Source of the DNA: Zeus faber
Lineage: Eukaryota; Chordata; Actinopteri; Zeiformes; Zeidae
DNA length: 64,000 bases
Assembly: GCA_960531495.1 (NCBI GenBank)
Contig: OY482854.1
Location: 14,516,808 to 14,580,807 of the forward strand
Reading direction: 5' to 3'
Shown here: piece by piece, positions 12,931 to 36,005 of the stretch
Numbering within the stretch: the stretch's first letter is position 1
Layout of the letters: each line of letters begins with the position of its first letter
Position numbers and translations under genes: made by a program
Notes under the pieces: model-generated
Database searches by the model: none
Told to the model about the DNA's origin: nothing
The model's input: the letters and a program-made list of their open reading frames with translations, nothing else

Positions 12931-13336
12931 ATTAGGGTTGAGTGTCACAGTTCACAGTCTGGTCGTTTGGGGCAGTGCTCCTCTGGCGGGACGCCTCCTC
13001 GTGCTTTCGGGCCCATGTGTTCGGAATCCATCATCCAAAACACTTTGTATTCCACTGCAGAGACCCCCCCCCAAAAAAATAAAATCAAACCCGGTTCAAT
13101 CCGAGAACGCCCGATTCAAGACCCTATTTAACCCTTTCATTGACTTCTGATGATGAGGATCTCCCGTCCCTTTGCGTTGGCAATAACCAAACTTTTGAAA
13201 TAAGCCTCTGCTGTCTCGCTGCCGATAAGAAGATAAATCTTTATTCATCACACACAAACACATGCTTTTTGATAGAAAGTTTCGGTGCGTTCGGTTCTGC
13301 TTTTATGGTAAGAAAAGGCATTCCATCATATAGTCG

Positions 13337-13712
13337 AGAAGAATCTTTAATTATCACACAACACCACACTACATGCACACACACGCTTTGGATGGTGGCC
13401 GGTGAAATGAGGCCTCTGCATTTAACCCATCCTTGGCTTGTCCTTCCTCCAGGGGGGGGCAGCCAGCAGCAGTGGGCAGCATCCGTGGTCGCGCCCGGGG
13501 ACCTGGTAACGAGCGTCCATCGCCCGGTCAGACGATGATGTGTGCATGTTTTTGGTGGGGGTCCTTACGAACGTGAGGCGGAACACGCAAACTCCACACA
13601 GGAAGGCTCCCATTTGGGAGATAACCCGCCTGGAGCACGGCGCCAACAGCGCCCCAGGCGGGAATCGAACCCAGGACCGTCTTGCTGTGAGGCTGCAGTG
13701 CAATGCATCGCA
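13337..13712 (-). mobile_element. tRNA-derived SINE, copy 1 of family A
   Basis: Read on the minus strand, the head carries a Pol III B box GGTTCGATTCC (13,661-13,671) and the 3' end carries a TTAAAGATTCTTC-type tail at the low-coordinate side. The body contains CGGTGAAAT and a CGTCTGACCGGGCG stretch shared with copies at 29.8 kb and 45.4 kb. This is the most complete of the three. Confidence 0.75.
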
Positions 13713-14100
13713 AGTAGGACCATCAGTGTTGGGATTGATGGATCAGCTGACATCATCTGAGTCCACAGAGAGACTTGCATGGCTGCGCCTACGGTAATAA
13801 CTATTACTCCCTCATCATCTCCATTTAAACTGTGAAGGTGCATGATATGTAAGGGACTAAAGGGAAGAAAAAGTAAAGGCACTCTCCGCATTGATTATTT
13901 AAATCCCTTTACTATTGTTGGCAACTGCATGTTATGTCTGAAAATGCATCAATGTGTTGCCTACATAATAGATTCTTTATGCATAAAAGATTATCATCAG
14001 GGAACAGGACTCGGAGGAACAAAGCAGAACAAAACTGATCAGAAAGAGACCCCTAGTGGTAGAATGGAGCTATTGCAGCTCAAGGAAATTATTATGCCGT

Positions 14101-14596
14101 ATACACCATCAGGCACAACATTAAAACCACTGACAGGTGAAGTAAATCACATTGATCATCTCGTTCCAATGGCACCTGTCACGGGGTGGGATATGTTAGG
14201 CAGCAAGTGAACAGTCAGTTCTTGAAGTTGATGTGTTGGAAGCAGGAAAAATGGGCAAGCGTAAGGATCTGAGTGACTTTGAAAAGGGCCAAATTGTGAT
14301 GGCTAGACAACTAGGTCAGAGCACCTCCAAAACGACAGGTGTTGTGGGGTGTTCCTAGTATGCAGTGGTTGGTACCTACCAAAAGTGCTCCAAGGAAGGA
14401 CAACCAGTGAACCGGCGACAGGGTCATGGATGCACGTGGGGAGTGAATTCTAACCCGTCTGGTCCGATCCCACAGAAGAGCTGCTGTAGCACAAATTGGT
14501 GGAAAAGTTAATGCTGCTTTGATAGAAAGGGCATGTGATCATCAGAACTGGACCATGGAGCAATGGAAGAAGGGGACTTGTGGCTGATCGGTGTAT
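14101..14596 (+). mobile_element. Internally deleted Tc1-type transposon (nonautonomous)
   Basis: Terminal inverted sequences ATACACC-ATCAG (left) and CTGATCGGTGTAT (right) bracket about 500 bp. Inside, the transposase N-terminal DNA-binding part is visible from 14,251 ([19 protein letters not shown]) with stops. The copy then jumps from the conserved TGGACCATGGAGCAATGG block straight to the right end, so the catalytic domain has been deleted. It is a deletion derivative mobilised or decayed from a full Tc1 element. Confidence 0.85.
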
Positions 14597-14859
14597 ATCT
14601 CATCCTACCTTAAAGGGAAGTTCTTACAGAAATGATTTGAATTCATAGAAAATCTGGACCTGGCACTATTTGTGGGGGTATTATATTTTACCCTATGTTT
14701 TCATCACAATGTAAAGGAAAAGTATGGATCCCCTCAGCAGTTCCCTATAAAGCTGTAGAGGCGGACACCTTGTCCCTCTCTTCTGGAGAAACAAGACTTA
14801 ATTTCCTTTTAGAGGAAATCTGTTACTTCCCCGATATGTGTTTGAGGTTTGTCGGCAAC

Positions 14860-15447
14860 GTCATTGTCGGCAACTCAGTGCTGTTCTCTGATGAAAGTCA
14901 ATTCACGTTGAGCAGAAATGATGGCCACCAACGATGTTGGAGACGTCAAGGAGAGCGCTATGCATCAGCCACTGTTGTCACCAGACGAGCCTTTGGTGGT
15001 GGTGGTGTTACAGTGTGGGCAGGTGTGTCTAGTCAATACAGAACTGCCCTACACTTTGTGAATGGTACAGTGACAAGGCCATACTACCTGAATAACATCA
15101 TTAATCCAGTCATTGTGCCCCTGCATGAACAACACAGGCCTCATTTCATCTTCATGGAGGACAATGCTCCAGCTCATGGAGGTTGCATCATTAGGGAACG
15201 GCTGCTAGAGACTGGGGCACCTCAAATGTAGTGCCCTGCACTTTCTCCAGACCTGAATCCCATAGAAAATCTATGGGATCGCCATGTAGAGGCTCGTAAC
15301 TCTGTACCCCAGAACCTCAATGATCTGAGGGCCGCCCTTCAAGAAGAGTGGGGTGCCAGGCCTCAGCCGACAATAAGTCGACTTGTGAACAGCATGAGAC
15401 GTCGTTGTCAAGCTGTAATTGTTTCTCAAGGGCACATGACAAGTTAT
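14860..15447 (+). pseudogene. Tc1/mariner DD34E transposase fragment
   Basis: The frame opening at 14,695 becomes transposase-like from about 14,860. It contains VLFSDESQF (second-strand Asp), then FMEDNAPAH (Asp), then after an in-frame TAG at 15,229-15,231 PALSPDLNPIENLWD (Glu). The Asp-to-Glu spacing counts as 34 residues, the Tc1 signature. The C-terminal part continues to a stop near 15,447. The DNA-binding N-terminus is missing and the TAG disrupts the catalytic core, so it is inactive. It differs in sequence from the adjacent deleted Tc1 element and is a separate family. Confidence 0.85.
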
Positions 15448-16667
15448 TGAGACAGACATTTTTTGTTGTGGTAAACCCACCACTGTTGTTGGCTTTTGTT
15501 TCAATAAATTGTTTGAGATGAGGAAATCACCATTGCATGCTTCTACTTAAATGCCCTACTTTCATCATATATATCACTGAAGCGTGAACTTTTTACATAA
15601 ATATCACCCAAAAATCCCTAATTTGAGTAGTGTGTATTTATTAATTTATTTATAGTGTTAAAAACCCTCAAATCGAACATGAAGAAATCCACCACAAATC
15701 AAATCTCACAAGGAACACATTTGCTTAAAAAATAACTACAAAAAGTGGTGAAAGTTATTATCAAGCCTTTTATTTGGTTTATTTAGATACTCAGTTTTAT
15801 ACAGTATATATCTATAGATATGTGGATATATTTAAACACATGTGCCACCGCAAATTCACAGACAAACTCTTTAATAGGACAGTAATAAAGGGGAAAAAGA
15901 ATTAAAATATATAATGCGCATAACTTCAAAATAGTACAGTAAAGCATATCATGAATGTTAATCAAAACAGGAATGGGGATGAGGTAACTGCCAAGCAGAC
16001 AAACAAATGCTCACAATGTTTAATGAATAATAATAATTCATGATGAACGCCCTTTTAAAACAAACCAATTAATCAGGCAATCCAGAGGCATAGCGGCAGT
16101 GTGGACCCTAAGTATCAAACTAGAGAAAAGGAGAAGTCTACTACGTACATCCGCACACACAGCAAACATACAAACAGTGCATTCACGTACAAACAGGTAG
16201 TCAGTCGCTTGTGAGTGGAAAAACTCTCAGATGTACTTCTTGTGTTATAGATAGTAGAAAGTCAGGCATGCTCCTACACACCCCAAAAAATATCATATAT
16301 AGGGACACTCCCTCACATACACACAGAGTCGTAGGCATGTACCATGTGCCTGCAATTGTTGGACGAAGAAAAACAAACACACACCGACACGCACACCGAC
16401 AGACAGACACACACACACACACACTAGGCCAGGCGTGGCGTGAGGGAAACGCCTGGGAGAGAGAACGACAGCATCCTCCCCCCCCCCCAAAAAAAGAAGA
16501 AAAACAAAACAAAAAACTGAACCAACAGTGGGGACGAGGAATTCCTGGATTTTTCCATACGTAAAAGGAGTCAGAGCCGGAGAGAGAGTAGAAAGTGCTG
16601 TGAGGGGGAGGAGGAAGCTGTGCACACACGGGCAGTGCTGAAACGAGTGTCTGTCTCCCCCTTGTGG
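15448..16667. other. Probable rnf38 3' UTR and flank
   Basis: No coding exon is seen. The stretch is AT-rich and lies downstream of the rnf38 stop codon. Minus-strand AATAAA signals occur at 15,769-15,774 and a few bases beyond, so the 3' UTR could be about 0.9 kb. A CA run sits near 16,380-16,425. Confidence 0.4.
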
Positions 16668-27157
<10,490 letters not shown>

Positions 27158-27639
27158 GGCCTGGGAGGGCGGTGCGGGCTGGATGGAAATAGTAATGGAA
27201 GGCGGCTTGACAGACGGACGGAGCAGGCACCTCCCTTTTTTTTGCCAGAACTCGGCGTCCCTTTAACCACCCAGTTGCCTACGTTTCTATCGGTTCTTAA
27301 GTATTGAGATTCAGGGTTTTTTGGGTTTTTTTTAAGTAACGGAGACAACTGGAAGAAAGCTCAGACAACCGAACAATATGACACAAAACACCGCCGTCCC
27401 CCTGGGTACCGGCGGGTATTAGTCTACTGAAAATGTACCCAAGAAAAATTACAATATATATTTCTATACCAAAGCCACGTCAGCCGGAATGGCATTGAAA
27501 CAGTTGATCAATGAAATTCCTTTTTCTTGTCAACAAGGCCTGGTCGGTTTCACGTACTCTTCGCATGTGAACCGAAAGCTGGAAAGTGTTTACAAGCTGA
27601 GCTGGTTCAGCCCCACAGCTGAGACGGTACAGTCGCCCA

Positions 27640-28720
27640 ACACAGCGCCGACGCGGCCAACTATCGAACGTTCGGGTAATTCGGCCGCTTGTCAAACAAA
27701 CTTCGAAGCGCGGAATTGTGTTTGCGCGACAACTAAATTCGCTGCCCGCCGCTCGGCGCGGCGCTCCGCCGATTCGTCTCGGCCAACGCCAACTACCCCC
27801 GCGCTACCGTTAGCATGTTAGCGCTAGCTCGGGGCTAACAACAGGAAGCGGGAAGCTAGCTGCGGGGAAAGCGGCTCCGGCGTTATCGTCTACAAGCCAG
27901 CGAGCGTCGCGCCGAACCGAGTCGCCGCCCGAGCCCGTCCCCGTCCCGCGGACAGAGCACCCCGCGCCATGCAGCGTGAAAGGTCCCCTTCTCCGCTCGA
28001 AGCCACCGTGCGCGCCCGCCCGCGGATTCCGCCTCGAAAACGGCGTCGAGCGTTCTCTCTCCGCTCAGTGGGGCGCAGTGACGTCGGAGCCGCGGAACGA
28101 GTCGTCCGCGGCGAACGAACGTTTTCGAGCGAGTCGCGGGGGTCGCTCCGGCGAAAGAGCGACTTCGCCGGCTCACAAACCGAAAACCCGTTCCCGGGAT
28201 CTCGAGTACAGTCCGAGCGGTTGGGCGTCACCCGTGCTCAACGTGACAAATTAAATGATCTTGACGGGCGTCAACTTTTTTTTTTTTTTTTTTTCCCCAC
28301 TTTTCTTTTCCGGGGGACGGGGACCAAAACACCCCCGGGCGAACCGAGTCGAGCGAACGACTCTGGAAAACCGTCAGGACCGACTCGTTAAAAAAAATAA
28401 ATAAATTAAAAAAAAAGAGTCGAACCTTTCATCACGAGTGGAAATCAATCAATGGGATTTTCGCCCCATCTCCGACCAGTCACGCTCAGTCGATCACCGC
28501 CGCCGGGAAACACGGGAACGATAAACCAGACTACACCGACAGCCGCGCGGGGGCTCTCGTTTGTACGCGGCCCGGGCAGGGTAACGGCGCGGCTTTGATT
28601 ACGCGCAGCTGAGACCGCTTAGTCGAATCGGCTGCTTTCGCCTGGCGGAGCGAGGGCTCCTCGCGTTTTGGGAGCAGGTGGAGCTTTGACGCGCGACAAG
28701 GAAAAAAATAAAAAAATAAA
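27640..28720 (-). promoter_or_regulatory. CpG island at the 5' end of rnf38
   Basis: CpG-dense DNA begins about 0.5 kb upstream of the rnf38 start codon and contains an ETS-like CAGGAAG site near 27,842. Interior oligo-T and A-rich gaps occur near 28,275 and 28,390. Open frames here on both strands reflect composition. The zcchc7 3' end lies just beyond, so the island most simply serves rnf38. Confidence 0.6.
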
Positions 28721-28883
28721 AATACAATTATCACGTTTCCCCGACAGAGTAGGTCGACTGTCCCGAGCCGGGACGCCACGAGAAGATCCGCCCCGAACGC
28801 CAACCGAGCCTCATCGTAGCTATTCATTGAGCATTGTTTGATGTTAAATATTTTCAATAACAACTACAATTGTTGTTGATATA

Positions 28884-28889
28884 TTTATT
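28884..28889 (-). terminator. Candidate zcchc7 poly(A) signal
   Basis: TTTATT on the plus strand gives AATAAA on the minus strand, about 310 bases after the zcchc7 stop codon. It lies in AT-rich DNA before the rnf38 CpG island. No cDNA support is available. Confidence 0.35.
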
Positions 28890-29199
28890 TGCACAGCAGC
28901 TGAAATCAAAGTCTCTTTCGGAACATAAAAAAAAAAAAAAGATTGAATGAAGAGCTATGGTATGTAATAACATGCTGGAATATCTTGTGCCCCCAGCCAA
29001 GTTATTACCATACCCATGTTAAGTGTTTAAAATCATCTCAATATGTAAGAAAAAAGTAGTCTTCACAGTAAAAAAAAAACACAGAAAGCCATTCTGTATG
29101 AAATTCTTTTCCTCTTCTTTAAATATATAAATAAATGTATTTACAACAAACTGTGAAATAGATTGAAACACGTTTATGCGCACTGTATCTTGACTAACG

Positions 29200-32100
29200 T
29201 CATCTTCTACGGTGGCGCACCCTGTGCTTGGGGGACAGGAGGTTTTCGTCCACCATTCCGAGGTCGCCACGGGGGTACAGATACCCTCGCCTCATCCCCC
29301 CTCTCTTCTTCCACCGCTCCGCCTCCCGGCTCTTCCTGCTCCGGGAGCTGCCACCGCTCCTCGCGCCGCACGCGTCCATGTTGGCCCTACTCCTCTTCGG
29401 TGGAGCGGGTGGAGCCCGCGCGCGGTCTGTGGGGCGGGTCTTGGAGGGGTCCGCAGGGTAGGCCTCGTCGTCGGATCTCGCCGGCAGTCCTCCCCGTCTG
29501 GCTTGAGCCTCCCTCCTCCGCTTCTTTGCCTCTCGTCGCTCCCGTCGCCTATCCAGACACGTTTTCCTCCTGGCCTTGCTGGCAAGCGCCCTCTGGTCTC
29601 TCCTCCAGGTGCTGGCGTCGCCCCGGGCAACCCACTTGTCCTCGAGCAGCGGTGCAGCGCATTGCTGACGCTCTGAGAGAGGCAACAAGCACGTATTGCT
29701 GAGCTCTGAAAACACAGAAAACAAGAATTAACATCTTTTGGATAGAACTTTTTTTTTTAAGCAAACAAAGCAGGCGCTGTTGGCACAGTGCTCCGGCGGG
29801 TTATCTCCCAAATTGGAGCCTTTCTGTGTGGAGTTTGCATGTTCTCCCCATGCCGTCAGTAAGGACCCCCGCCAAAAACATGCACACATCACCATCGTCC
29901 GACCAGCGCGTCGACGAATGCTGCCCACTGCTCCTGGCTGCCCCCTCGGAGGAAGGACATGCCAGGATGGGAAAAATGCAGAGGCCACATTTCACCGGCC
30001 ACCACCCAAAAAAGCATATGTGTGTGTGTGTGTATATATATGCATGTGTTGTAGTGTGGTGTGTTGCGTAACCAATAAAGATTCTTCTTCTTCTACATTA
30101 TTCTGTTCCACTCTGTTAGTAGGTCAGAGAGCGGAAAATGAAATCGTACATGGAGACCGATATAGATATTATGCTGTTTTGCGTAATTCTCACTAACATG
30201 AGTCTTTTCATATTGTGCATGTCGCGGAAATTCGCTCTCTTGATTTGAGTCAGGTCCCCAGATTCCTCATGCCCTCTTCCAAGAGAGAAAAAAAAAAAAT
30301 GTCCGTCTACCTACAGTGGCCAAGAAGTAACAGAAAGCGCATGGTGAAGAAAGCGTCGGTGAGAAGGAATCACTTGCATGAACGAAGGCATCCGTTATAA
30401 CCCACAACGTCTCGCGAGAAGGGGTGACGCCACACACAAAGACTCTTCTGCCATTTTGAGCTACACCGTCGCCGTACCATCAAGTTCTGAGCTTCTTGCC
30501 ACCGTTTTAGAGCCGGTTAGCTCTGACGGACTGTCGAAAAGAAAACAGTTTGCCAAAAGCAACACGTGGCGGCGGATCGGGGAGATGATTCTCAGGGTGA
30601 TCAGAAATCCTTCGCGTCACGGGGAGTCTTCTGAATTCATTTCATTAGCAGAAATATCTCTGAATGAAGCTTTAACAATTAAGACAATGAATTTGGCCAA
30701 GGCAATTGTTGATTACCATCCAACTCATTCATTTAACAGTTCAGACTAGCGTGTGTGTCTGTGGCGGTACCTTCAGCTCGTGCCTGCATCCCGACGGAAC
30801 GTTGGAGAATTTCCTCCTCTCTGTCATAGTGGCAGATGTAAGGAACGGATGGAAACGTCCCGCTCATCTTTTTCTTAGTACACTCCTGACACGGACAGAA
30901 AGACGGACACAGAGGGAGAGTGATAAAGAGAGACGCAAAACGAGCAAGACGGATGCAGGTAGACGAGGGCCGCCATGGAGAGGGAGAAAAAGGCAGGGAT
31001 GACGGGGTGAAGGGAGAGGGAGGAGAGGCGGAAGATCAGCACGGAAAGAGAGGGCGTTATGGAAAGCGGAGGGTAGGGACAGGAAGGGTTGAACCAGGTA
31101 AAGGGACATAGAAAGAGAGGGAAGAAACAGTACAGAGGTAAAGAGAGCGGGAGAGAAAAAGAGAGGGGCAGGAAATTTGAGAGAGTGACAGAGAAGGAAA
31201 GGGAAAGAAAGAGAGACGACAGGAGAGTCATGGTAAAAGGAAGTGGAGACGACGGTCGCGCAAAGAGAAGTGAACTATTCCGTATCCCGAGAGACAATGA
31301 TCCGAAAAAAAGGAGTAGAGAGAATAAAGAGATGAGTCAAGAGCTGTGGGAGGATCCTCCCGATAGGTAACTTACGTGGCCGTGATGTCCTCTCTCGGAG
31401 CAGTTGTAGCAGTGAGCGCAGCGACCGGCGTCTTTGAGGGCGTGGTCTGTCTGGGGCCTGAGGGGGGCCTCGACCTTAACCTTCGAAAAAAATGAAAATA
31501 AATAAAAAGGTTGAAGCCGACACAGCACATCGCTTCTGTTCCACAAACTGTCACGTTTCGAACCAACTCAGATCGTCTCAGGGTATGATCACAGGACTGA
31601 CCACCGTGAATGACTGAATATTATTTACGTTTTTTGGGGCTAAACCACTTCGGGATGAGGCTTTCCCAGGTCAACCATCACAGAACCCATAAACATTGTC
31701 CCAGTATAGTCTAAATAAAATAATCCACATTAAAATGTGAAAGCCTTGGCAATACTAGAATGCCAGGTGAGTGATGGAGAGTACTGCGGAAAAAGTCTGA
31801 TTAACCATTTGATGAATGACTCACTGTCAAATGGTACTGTCTCCATGTGTCTGGGCAGGCCTGGAGAAAATACAACAAAAAAAGAAATTCATTGGTATCC
31901 TCAGTGGAACTTTGGTCCAATACTTTAAGCAGAAATGAGTAATAGTTTGCCAGGAAAACACAATGGTAATAATTAGGAAGCTCCCAAGAGCTGGAGGCAA
32001 ACAAGTCTGTCAACACGAAAAGTCAAATGTCTTCAAAGTCAAAAATTCCACAAAAGCACACAAACCAGCGCAAACAGAACAAGACGTCAGACCAGTCAGG

Positions 32101-32346
32101 CAGACAGAGTGACTCACGTCAGAGACGTGTCCCGTCATCCCACAGCGCCGGCAGTGTTGGTTCCACACTGGGCGCTGGAGGCAGGGCCTGTGACCATGAG
32201 GGGGAAATCCACAGCTGGAGCAATGGCGGCTGGGGCAGCTCCGCTGGCGGTGCCCCATGATCCCACATAGCACACAGGTGGTGGGTTTCTGGGTGAACAG
32301 AACATTGTTATATCTCAGAGAAGACCGTCTGGGTGAGGGTGGGTGT

Positions 32347-32387
<41 letters not shown>

Positions 32388-34374
32388 TTTACTTTAGGGT
32401 TGGGGCAGGCCTTGGCCAAGTGTCCATTCTTGTTGCATTTGTGGCATGAAGGAGGGCGGCGTCGTGTACAAAAGTATCTGGAGAAAGGCTGCACCTGGCC
32501 AGAGTTATGAGAATTTGTTTATTGAAAAGACAATCACAAGAGCTGCCTAGGAGGCTGAGGGTGGTTTTTTTGCAGACAGATTTGGAGCGAAGAGAGTAAA
32601 TTCTACAGTGAAAACACATCCAGCTGCTTATCCTCAACTCTGCCATGGTTTCCATGGCTTGTGTTGAATCCTTAAAAAACTTTTGTGGAGTAAGCAAGCA
32701 AAGGAACTTGATTGAAACATTGATGATGGTTTAGGTCAAATATACAGCAATTATATTGTAGTTTTTGTAACTTACATCATTTCAACATATTGAATACGGC
32801 AATCAATGGCAGATAATTACCTTGTCTTTCTCCACTACAGCCCAGGAATGATCATCTGAATGTGGAAAATGATCAATAAGGGAGAGAATGAGCATTGGAA
32901 AACACAAACATAAGCAATACTCTGGGGAAAAACCTGTTTGTGTGACTCTTAAAGGGCGATTATTGAACTGTGAAACATTTTCCAAGCGTTTTCTGCACAA
33001 AGTTAATGAAAGAACAACAAGAACAAGAACACTAAATACAACAATAATAACACGATAAATATATTTAAGACAGAAGGCAAACAGGGGTTCTATAAACACA
33101 GACAGAGGCTAAAACAATGACATTTTCATGAGAAACCATGGTGTGCATTTTAGGACATACAACAGCTTTTAGGCAAACGAATCACCTAATTTCCTTAAGT
33201 AAATGTATTTTTATTTTTTTAAAGAACTTTAACTGATCAAACTGCATGGAGGTATGCCTGAGCTGAGTTTATGCCAAATTAGTTTATGCTAAATTAAAAC
33301 CAATTGCTGAAAAAACTGGGGAAATACAGGGGAAGTCCTGTGTGTGATTATGCGGGCATTAAGAGGCCCTAAAATTTGACAGAGGACATGATCTTAGAGG
33401 GAGACTTGTAGAATTCCAAATCCTTAACCACTCGTTGTGTACGATGCCTCTGTTAGAAACATATCAAATCAAAGATACTACTCTGTTCTTCTATGTCAGA
33501 TGGGTACAAGGAACTTCTATCTGCAAACATAAATGTCTATGGATATCATTTGTTAAGCTTCGCAGGACGTTTTTTTTACTAAGAAGGATAGAATGGATAC
33601 CTAGAGAGCCAGTGTCTGAATCCATTTATATTTCCATGGCATAGACACGACCCCCAGTCATGTTTATATTTATCACGATATGTCAAGGAAAAATATAATC
33701 TTTTTTGGTCATTTCGATTATATCTAATAACACCTTTCATTGATTTACTAATGATGAATCAAAATAATGTAATTTTATCTGAAAATGTACATGACATCAC
33801 ATCTGATCCAAGTGTCTCAGTATTATTTGCTCAGAATATGGTTTGCTTAAATACATTTATAAAATTGCATAACAAGTGGAGCTACCTAAAAACCTGTACC
33901 AGTTAATAAATAATCACCATGATTCACTCAAGTATATCTGGTGTGTGCCACTGATCAGATACCCTCACCATCACTTCCAGAGTCCTCATGGCAGCTGCTC
34001 CAGTATCGAAGGTTGAGCTGGATGTCTGCGTCCCCCTCCTGCGCCTCTCCGCCCAGGATCATCCACTCCTCGATGGGCTCGTTGTGACGGTGTCCCCCCT
34101 GGTCTTCATTCGGGGGCAGCAGCACACTGGAGGCTGGAGAAGAGGGGCTACTGCACTCAGGGTCCCGCCATGTGGGGTGGGAGAAGGCTAGCACCAGCAG
34201 GGGAGACCCTGCTCCGGAGCACCTCCGAGCCCGTTTGGGTTCATTCCAGTGACCCGTACTGAATTCGAATTCACTCCCCGAGTTGTCGCCGCCCTCGACA
34301 AAGAAAGGCACCGCTTTGCCACCCTCACCCTCCCCGTCCATCACCTCATATCCATGGTCTAGATGAGACGCCAT
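29200..34374 (-). CDS. zcchc7: Zinc finger CCHC domain-containing protein 7 (TRAMP subunit)
   Basis: Eight coding exons (minus, high to low): 33969-34374, 32821-32855, 32393-32494, 32118-32288, 31825-31860, 31376-31480, 30771-30885, 29200-29705. Phases agree, giving 491 residues. Five CX2CX4HX4C zinc knuckles are complete: 164-177, 186-199, 204-217, 227-240 (split across exons 4/5) and 274-287 (split across exons 6/7). The block ACPDTWRQYHLT is characteristic of ZCCHC7. The acidic N-terminus carries EEWMILGGE, and the C-terminus is Arg/Lys-rich and basic. Family knowledge: it is the metazoan Air1/2 counterpart, working with TENT4 poly(A) polymerases and MTR4 in nucleolar RNA surveillance by the exosome. 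Knuckle 4 and the exon 5 motif show the frame is right. The protein is somewhat shorter than the human protein of about 540 residues. It lies upstream of rnf38 on the same strand. Confidence 0.94.
29778..30094 (+). mobile_element. tRNA-derived SINE, copy 2 of family A
   Basis: The body matches the 13.3 kb copy and is 5'-truncated. It ends in AATAAAGATTCTTCTTCTTC, the clean 3' tail of this family. It lies in the last zcchc7 intron in antisense orientation to the gene. Confidence 0.75.
30378..30749 (+). other. Unexplained 123-codon open frame, antisense in a zcchc7 intron
   Basis: An ATG-started frame with mixed, non-repetitive composition (SSELLATVLEPVSSDG, NTWRRIGEMILRVIRN) sits opposite the last zcchc7 intron. 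I see no domain, no splice context and no related family. It may be chance or a decayed mobile-element gene. Confidence 0.15.
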
Positions 34375-34900
34375 CGACCAGCGAGCTGCGGCTCAACGGC
34401 ACCACCCAGCGGCCAGCCGGAGGCATGACATGTCAGCTTCAGCCGTAGCTCGGGGTCTTCCAATGCAGCGATCTCAGCTGTAACAAACAAGTTAAACCGT
34501 TGTTTGGCGATGGGAACAGTCGCTTAATCCCTGACGCCATTCACGTTGGGGATTAAGCGACTTTTTTGACCTTTCTGAAATCAATCCGTTTTCGACTTGC
34601 TAACCCCCCGTGTGCTACCTAGCTAATGCTAACTAACTTTACCGCTAGATGACAAGTGACTCCGACCTGTCTGATTATTTCCGCGGAGCCGGCACTAAGC
34701 TTAGCACGAAACTAAGAAGAACTCAACATGCCGGCGAATTAATGGGTTTAATATGAATATGCCACCGTTCCTACCGTTCCCAGCCCCCGGACCCGCGAGA
34801 AGATTTCACAAACCGCGGCAGAGGTGTTATATGTGGCGATTCAGAACCTCTTCAGAACTTGCCCGGAGTTTCCCCAGTGACAATATTGTTGGACGACCAA
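34375..34900. promoter_or_regulatory. Promoter region of zcchc7
   Basis: This sequence upstream of the zcchc7 ATG is moderately GC/CpG-rich near 34,380-34,450 and 34,680-34,860, with GCTAAC-rich DNA typical of fish 5' flanks. No TATA box is obvious. It is called from position relative to the start codon. Confidence 0.4.
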
Positions 34901-36000
34901 AACCAAACCCTTCAAAAGCGGTTTTTTTTTTATAAATAATCTATGAAATGTTGTATTATTTGAAATATTGTATACGTGTTAAAAGTGTATCTTCAACAGC
35001 TGTGCACAGGCAAGCTTGGTGCTTTATTCGCATATATTCGGGAACGTAAACTAACATTTACCTCCGATCGATTAATGGTGGGCCTGTCTCAAAAGAGTGA
35101 CCCGCGGGTAACACCAAGTCGCTTTCGTTTGTTTATTTGATTTTATTACACGTCTCAATTGTTTTTGTTTGCCTTGATATGCTCATGTCTACGAGGAAAA
35201 TGTATTCGTACAGAAAAGCAAGGACACTAGCTTATTATGAGACCTGTCAGTGCTGAATATTGTGGAAACAGCCCTACACGCGCCTTAACAGAAACCAGGG
35301 GCTCCCGACTGGGGCCCGCCGCCCCCCTATCGGTCGGTGAAGGAATCGCAGGGTCAACGTCAACGGGAAATGTCTATATTTTTGATGTTTTCAATTTTCC
35401 TTCATTTTTGTTTTTGTTTATCTTTCATAAAACGAAATGTGCAACATTTGCAATTTGCGAGGAAGGTTTGGGTCAAATCTCGTACCTGTATACTCTCTAG
35501 GGGGATTAATTGACGCATTGTGATTTGACTTATTATATGATCACCGTGCAGCGGCCACATTCAATTGTCTGGCGCGCCGGACGTGGCCCCCAGGCCTGTA
35601 GTTTTAGAGCCCCGCTTGAGGGAGTGTCATTTTCAGTTTTCTCACCCCTACCCCTGGAAAAGGGCATTTCGTGACATGACAACATCATCAAAATGTTCAG
35701 TCTGATGTCGTGTCGATGTCCAACCGCCCTACCAGGCCCTGACCGAGGGAGCCCCCCACCATGTCACAGTCATCTGCTGTGGAGATCTGTGGCGTGCAAA
35801 ACTAGTCGACACAAATATAAAATCTAAAGCTTGCTGACAAAAAATGCAAATTTGCAACAAGAAATATAATTCACCTGCGTTGGTCTTGGGTGAGTGTAGA
35901 TATTTTGAGGGAAAACATATTTTAAAAAATGAAAAAAGTTTTTTTTAAATATCTAGAACATTTACAAAATTTAGAAAATATCTAAATGTTTTCGGTTAAC
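34901..36000. other. Intergenic DNA with possible hAT remnant
   Basis: No exon is supported. A stretch from about 35,294 (CAGGGGCTCCCGACTGGGGC) to about 35,614 (TTTTAGAGCCCC) has roughly inverted ends and could be a degraded hAT MITE. No target duplication was found. Confidence 0.35.
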
Positions 36001-36005
36001 CTGTA

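Larger units (their letters stand above)
8546..13336. other. Gene-less stretch: microsatellites, minisatellite, orphan CpG patch
   Basis: No exon is supportable. Contents are CA/GT runs (8,981-9,046; 9,121-9,180; 9,299-9,339; 9,469-9,527; 10,011-10,074), a (TTCC)n run (10,586-10,627), a GA/G-rich run (11,062-11,161), a minisatellite (11,265-11,815), AT-rich DNA (12,060-12,300) and a CpG-rich patch (12,450-12,930). Long open frames here follow base composition and resemble no family I know. Confidence 0.6.

Noticed and set aside
12252-13131. 197- and 226-codon frames on opposite strands
   Set aside because: They overlap each other in a CpG-rich patch poor in stop codons and show no recognisable domain.
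27883-28391. Arg/Ser-rich frames on both strands upstream of rnf38
   Set aside because: They fall in the rnf38 CpG island, mirror each other across strands and resemble no protein family.
29163-29702. Plus-strand frames of 150-180 codons
   Set aside because: They are antisense shadows of the basic C-terminal exon of zcchc7.
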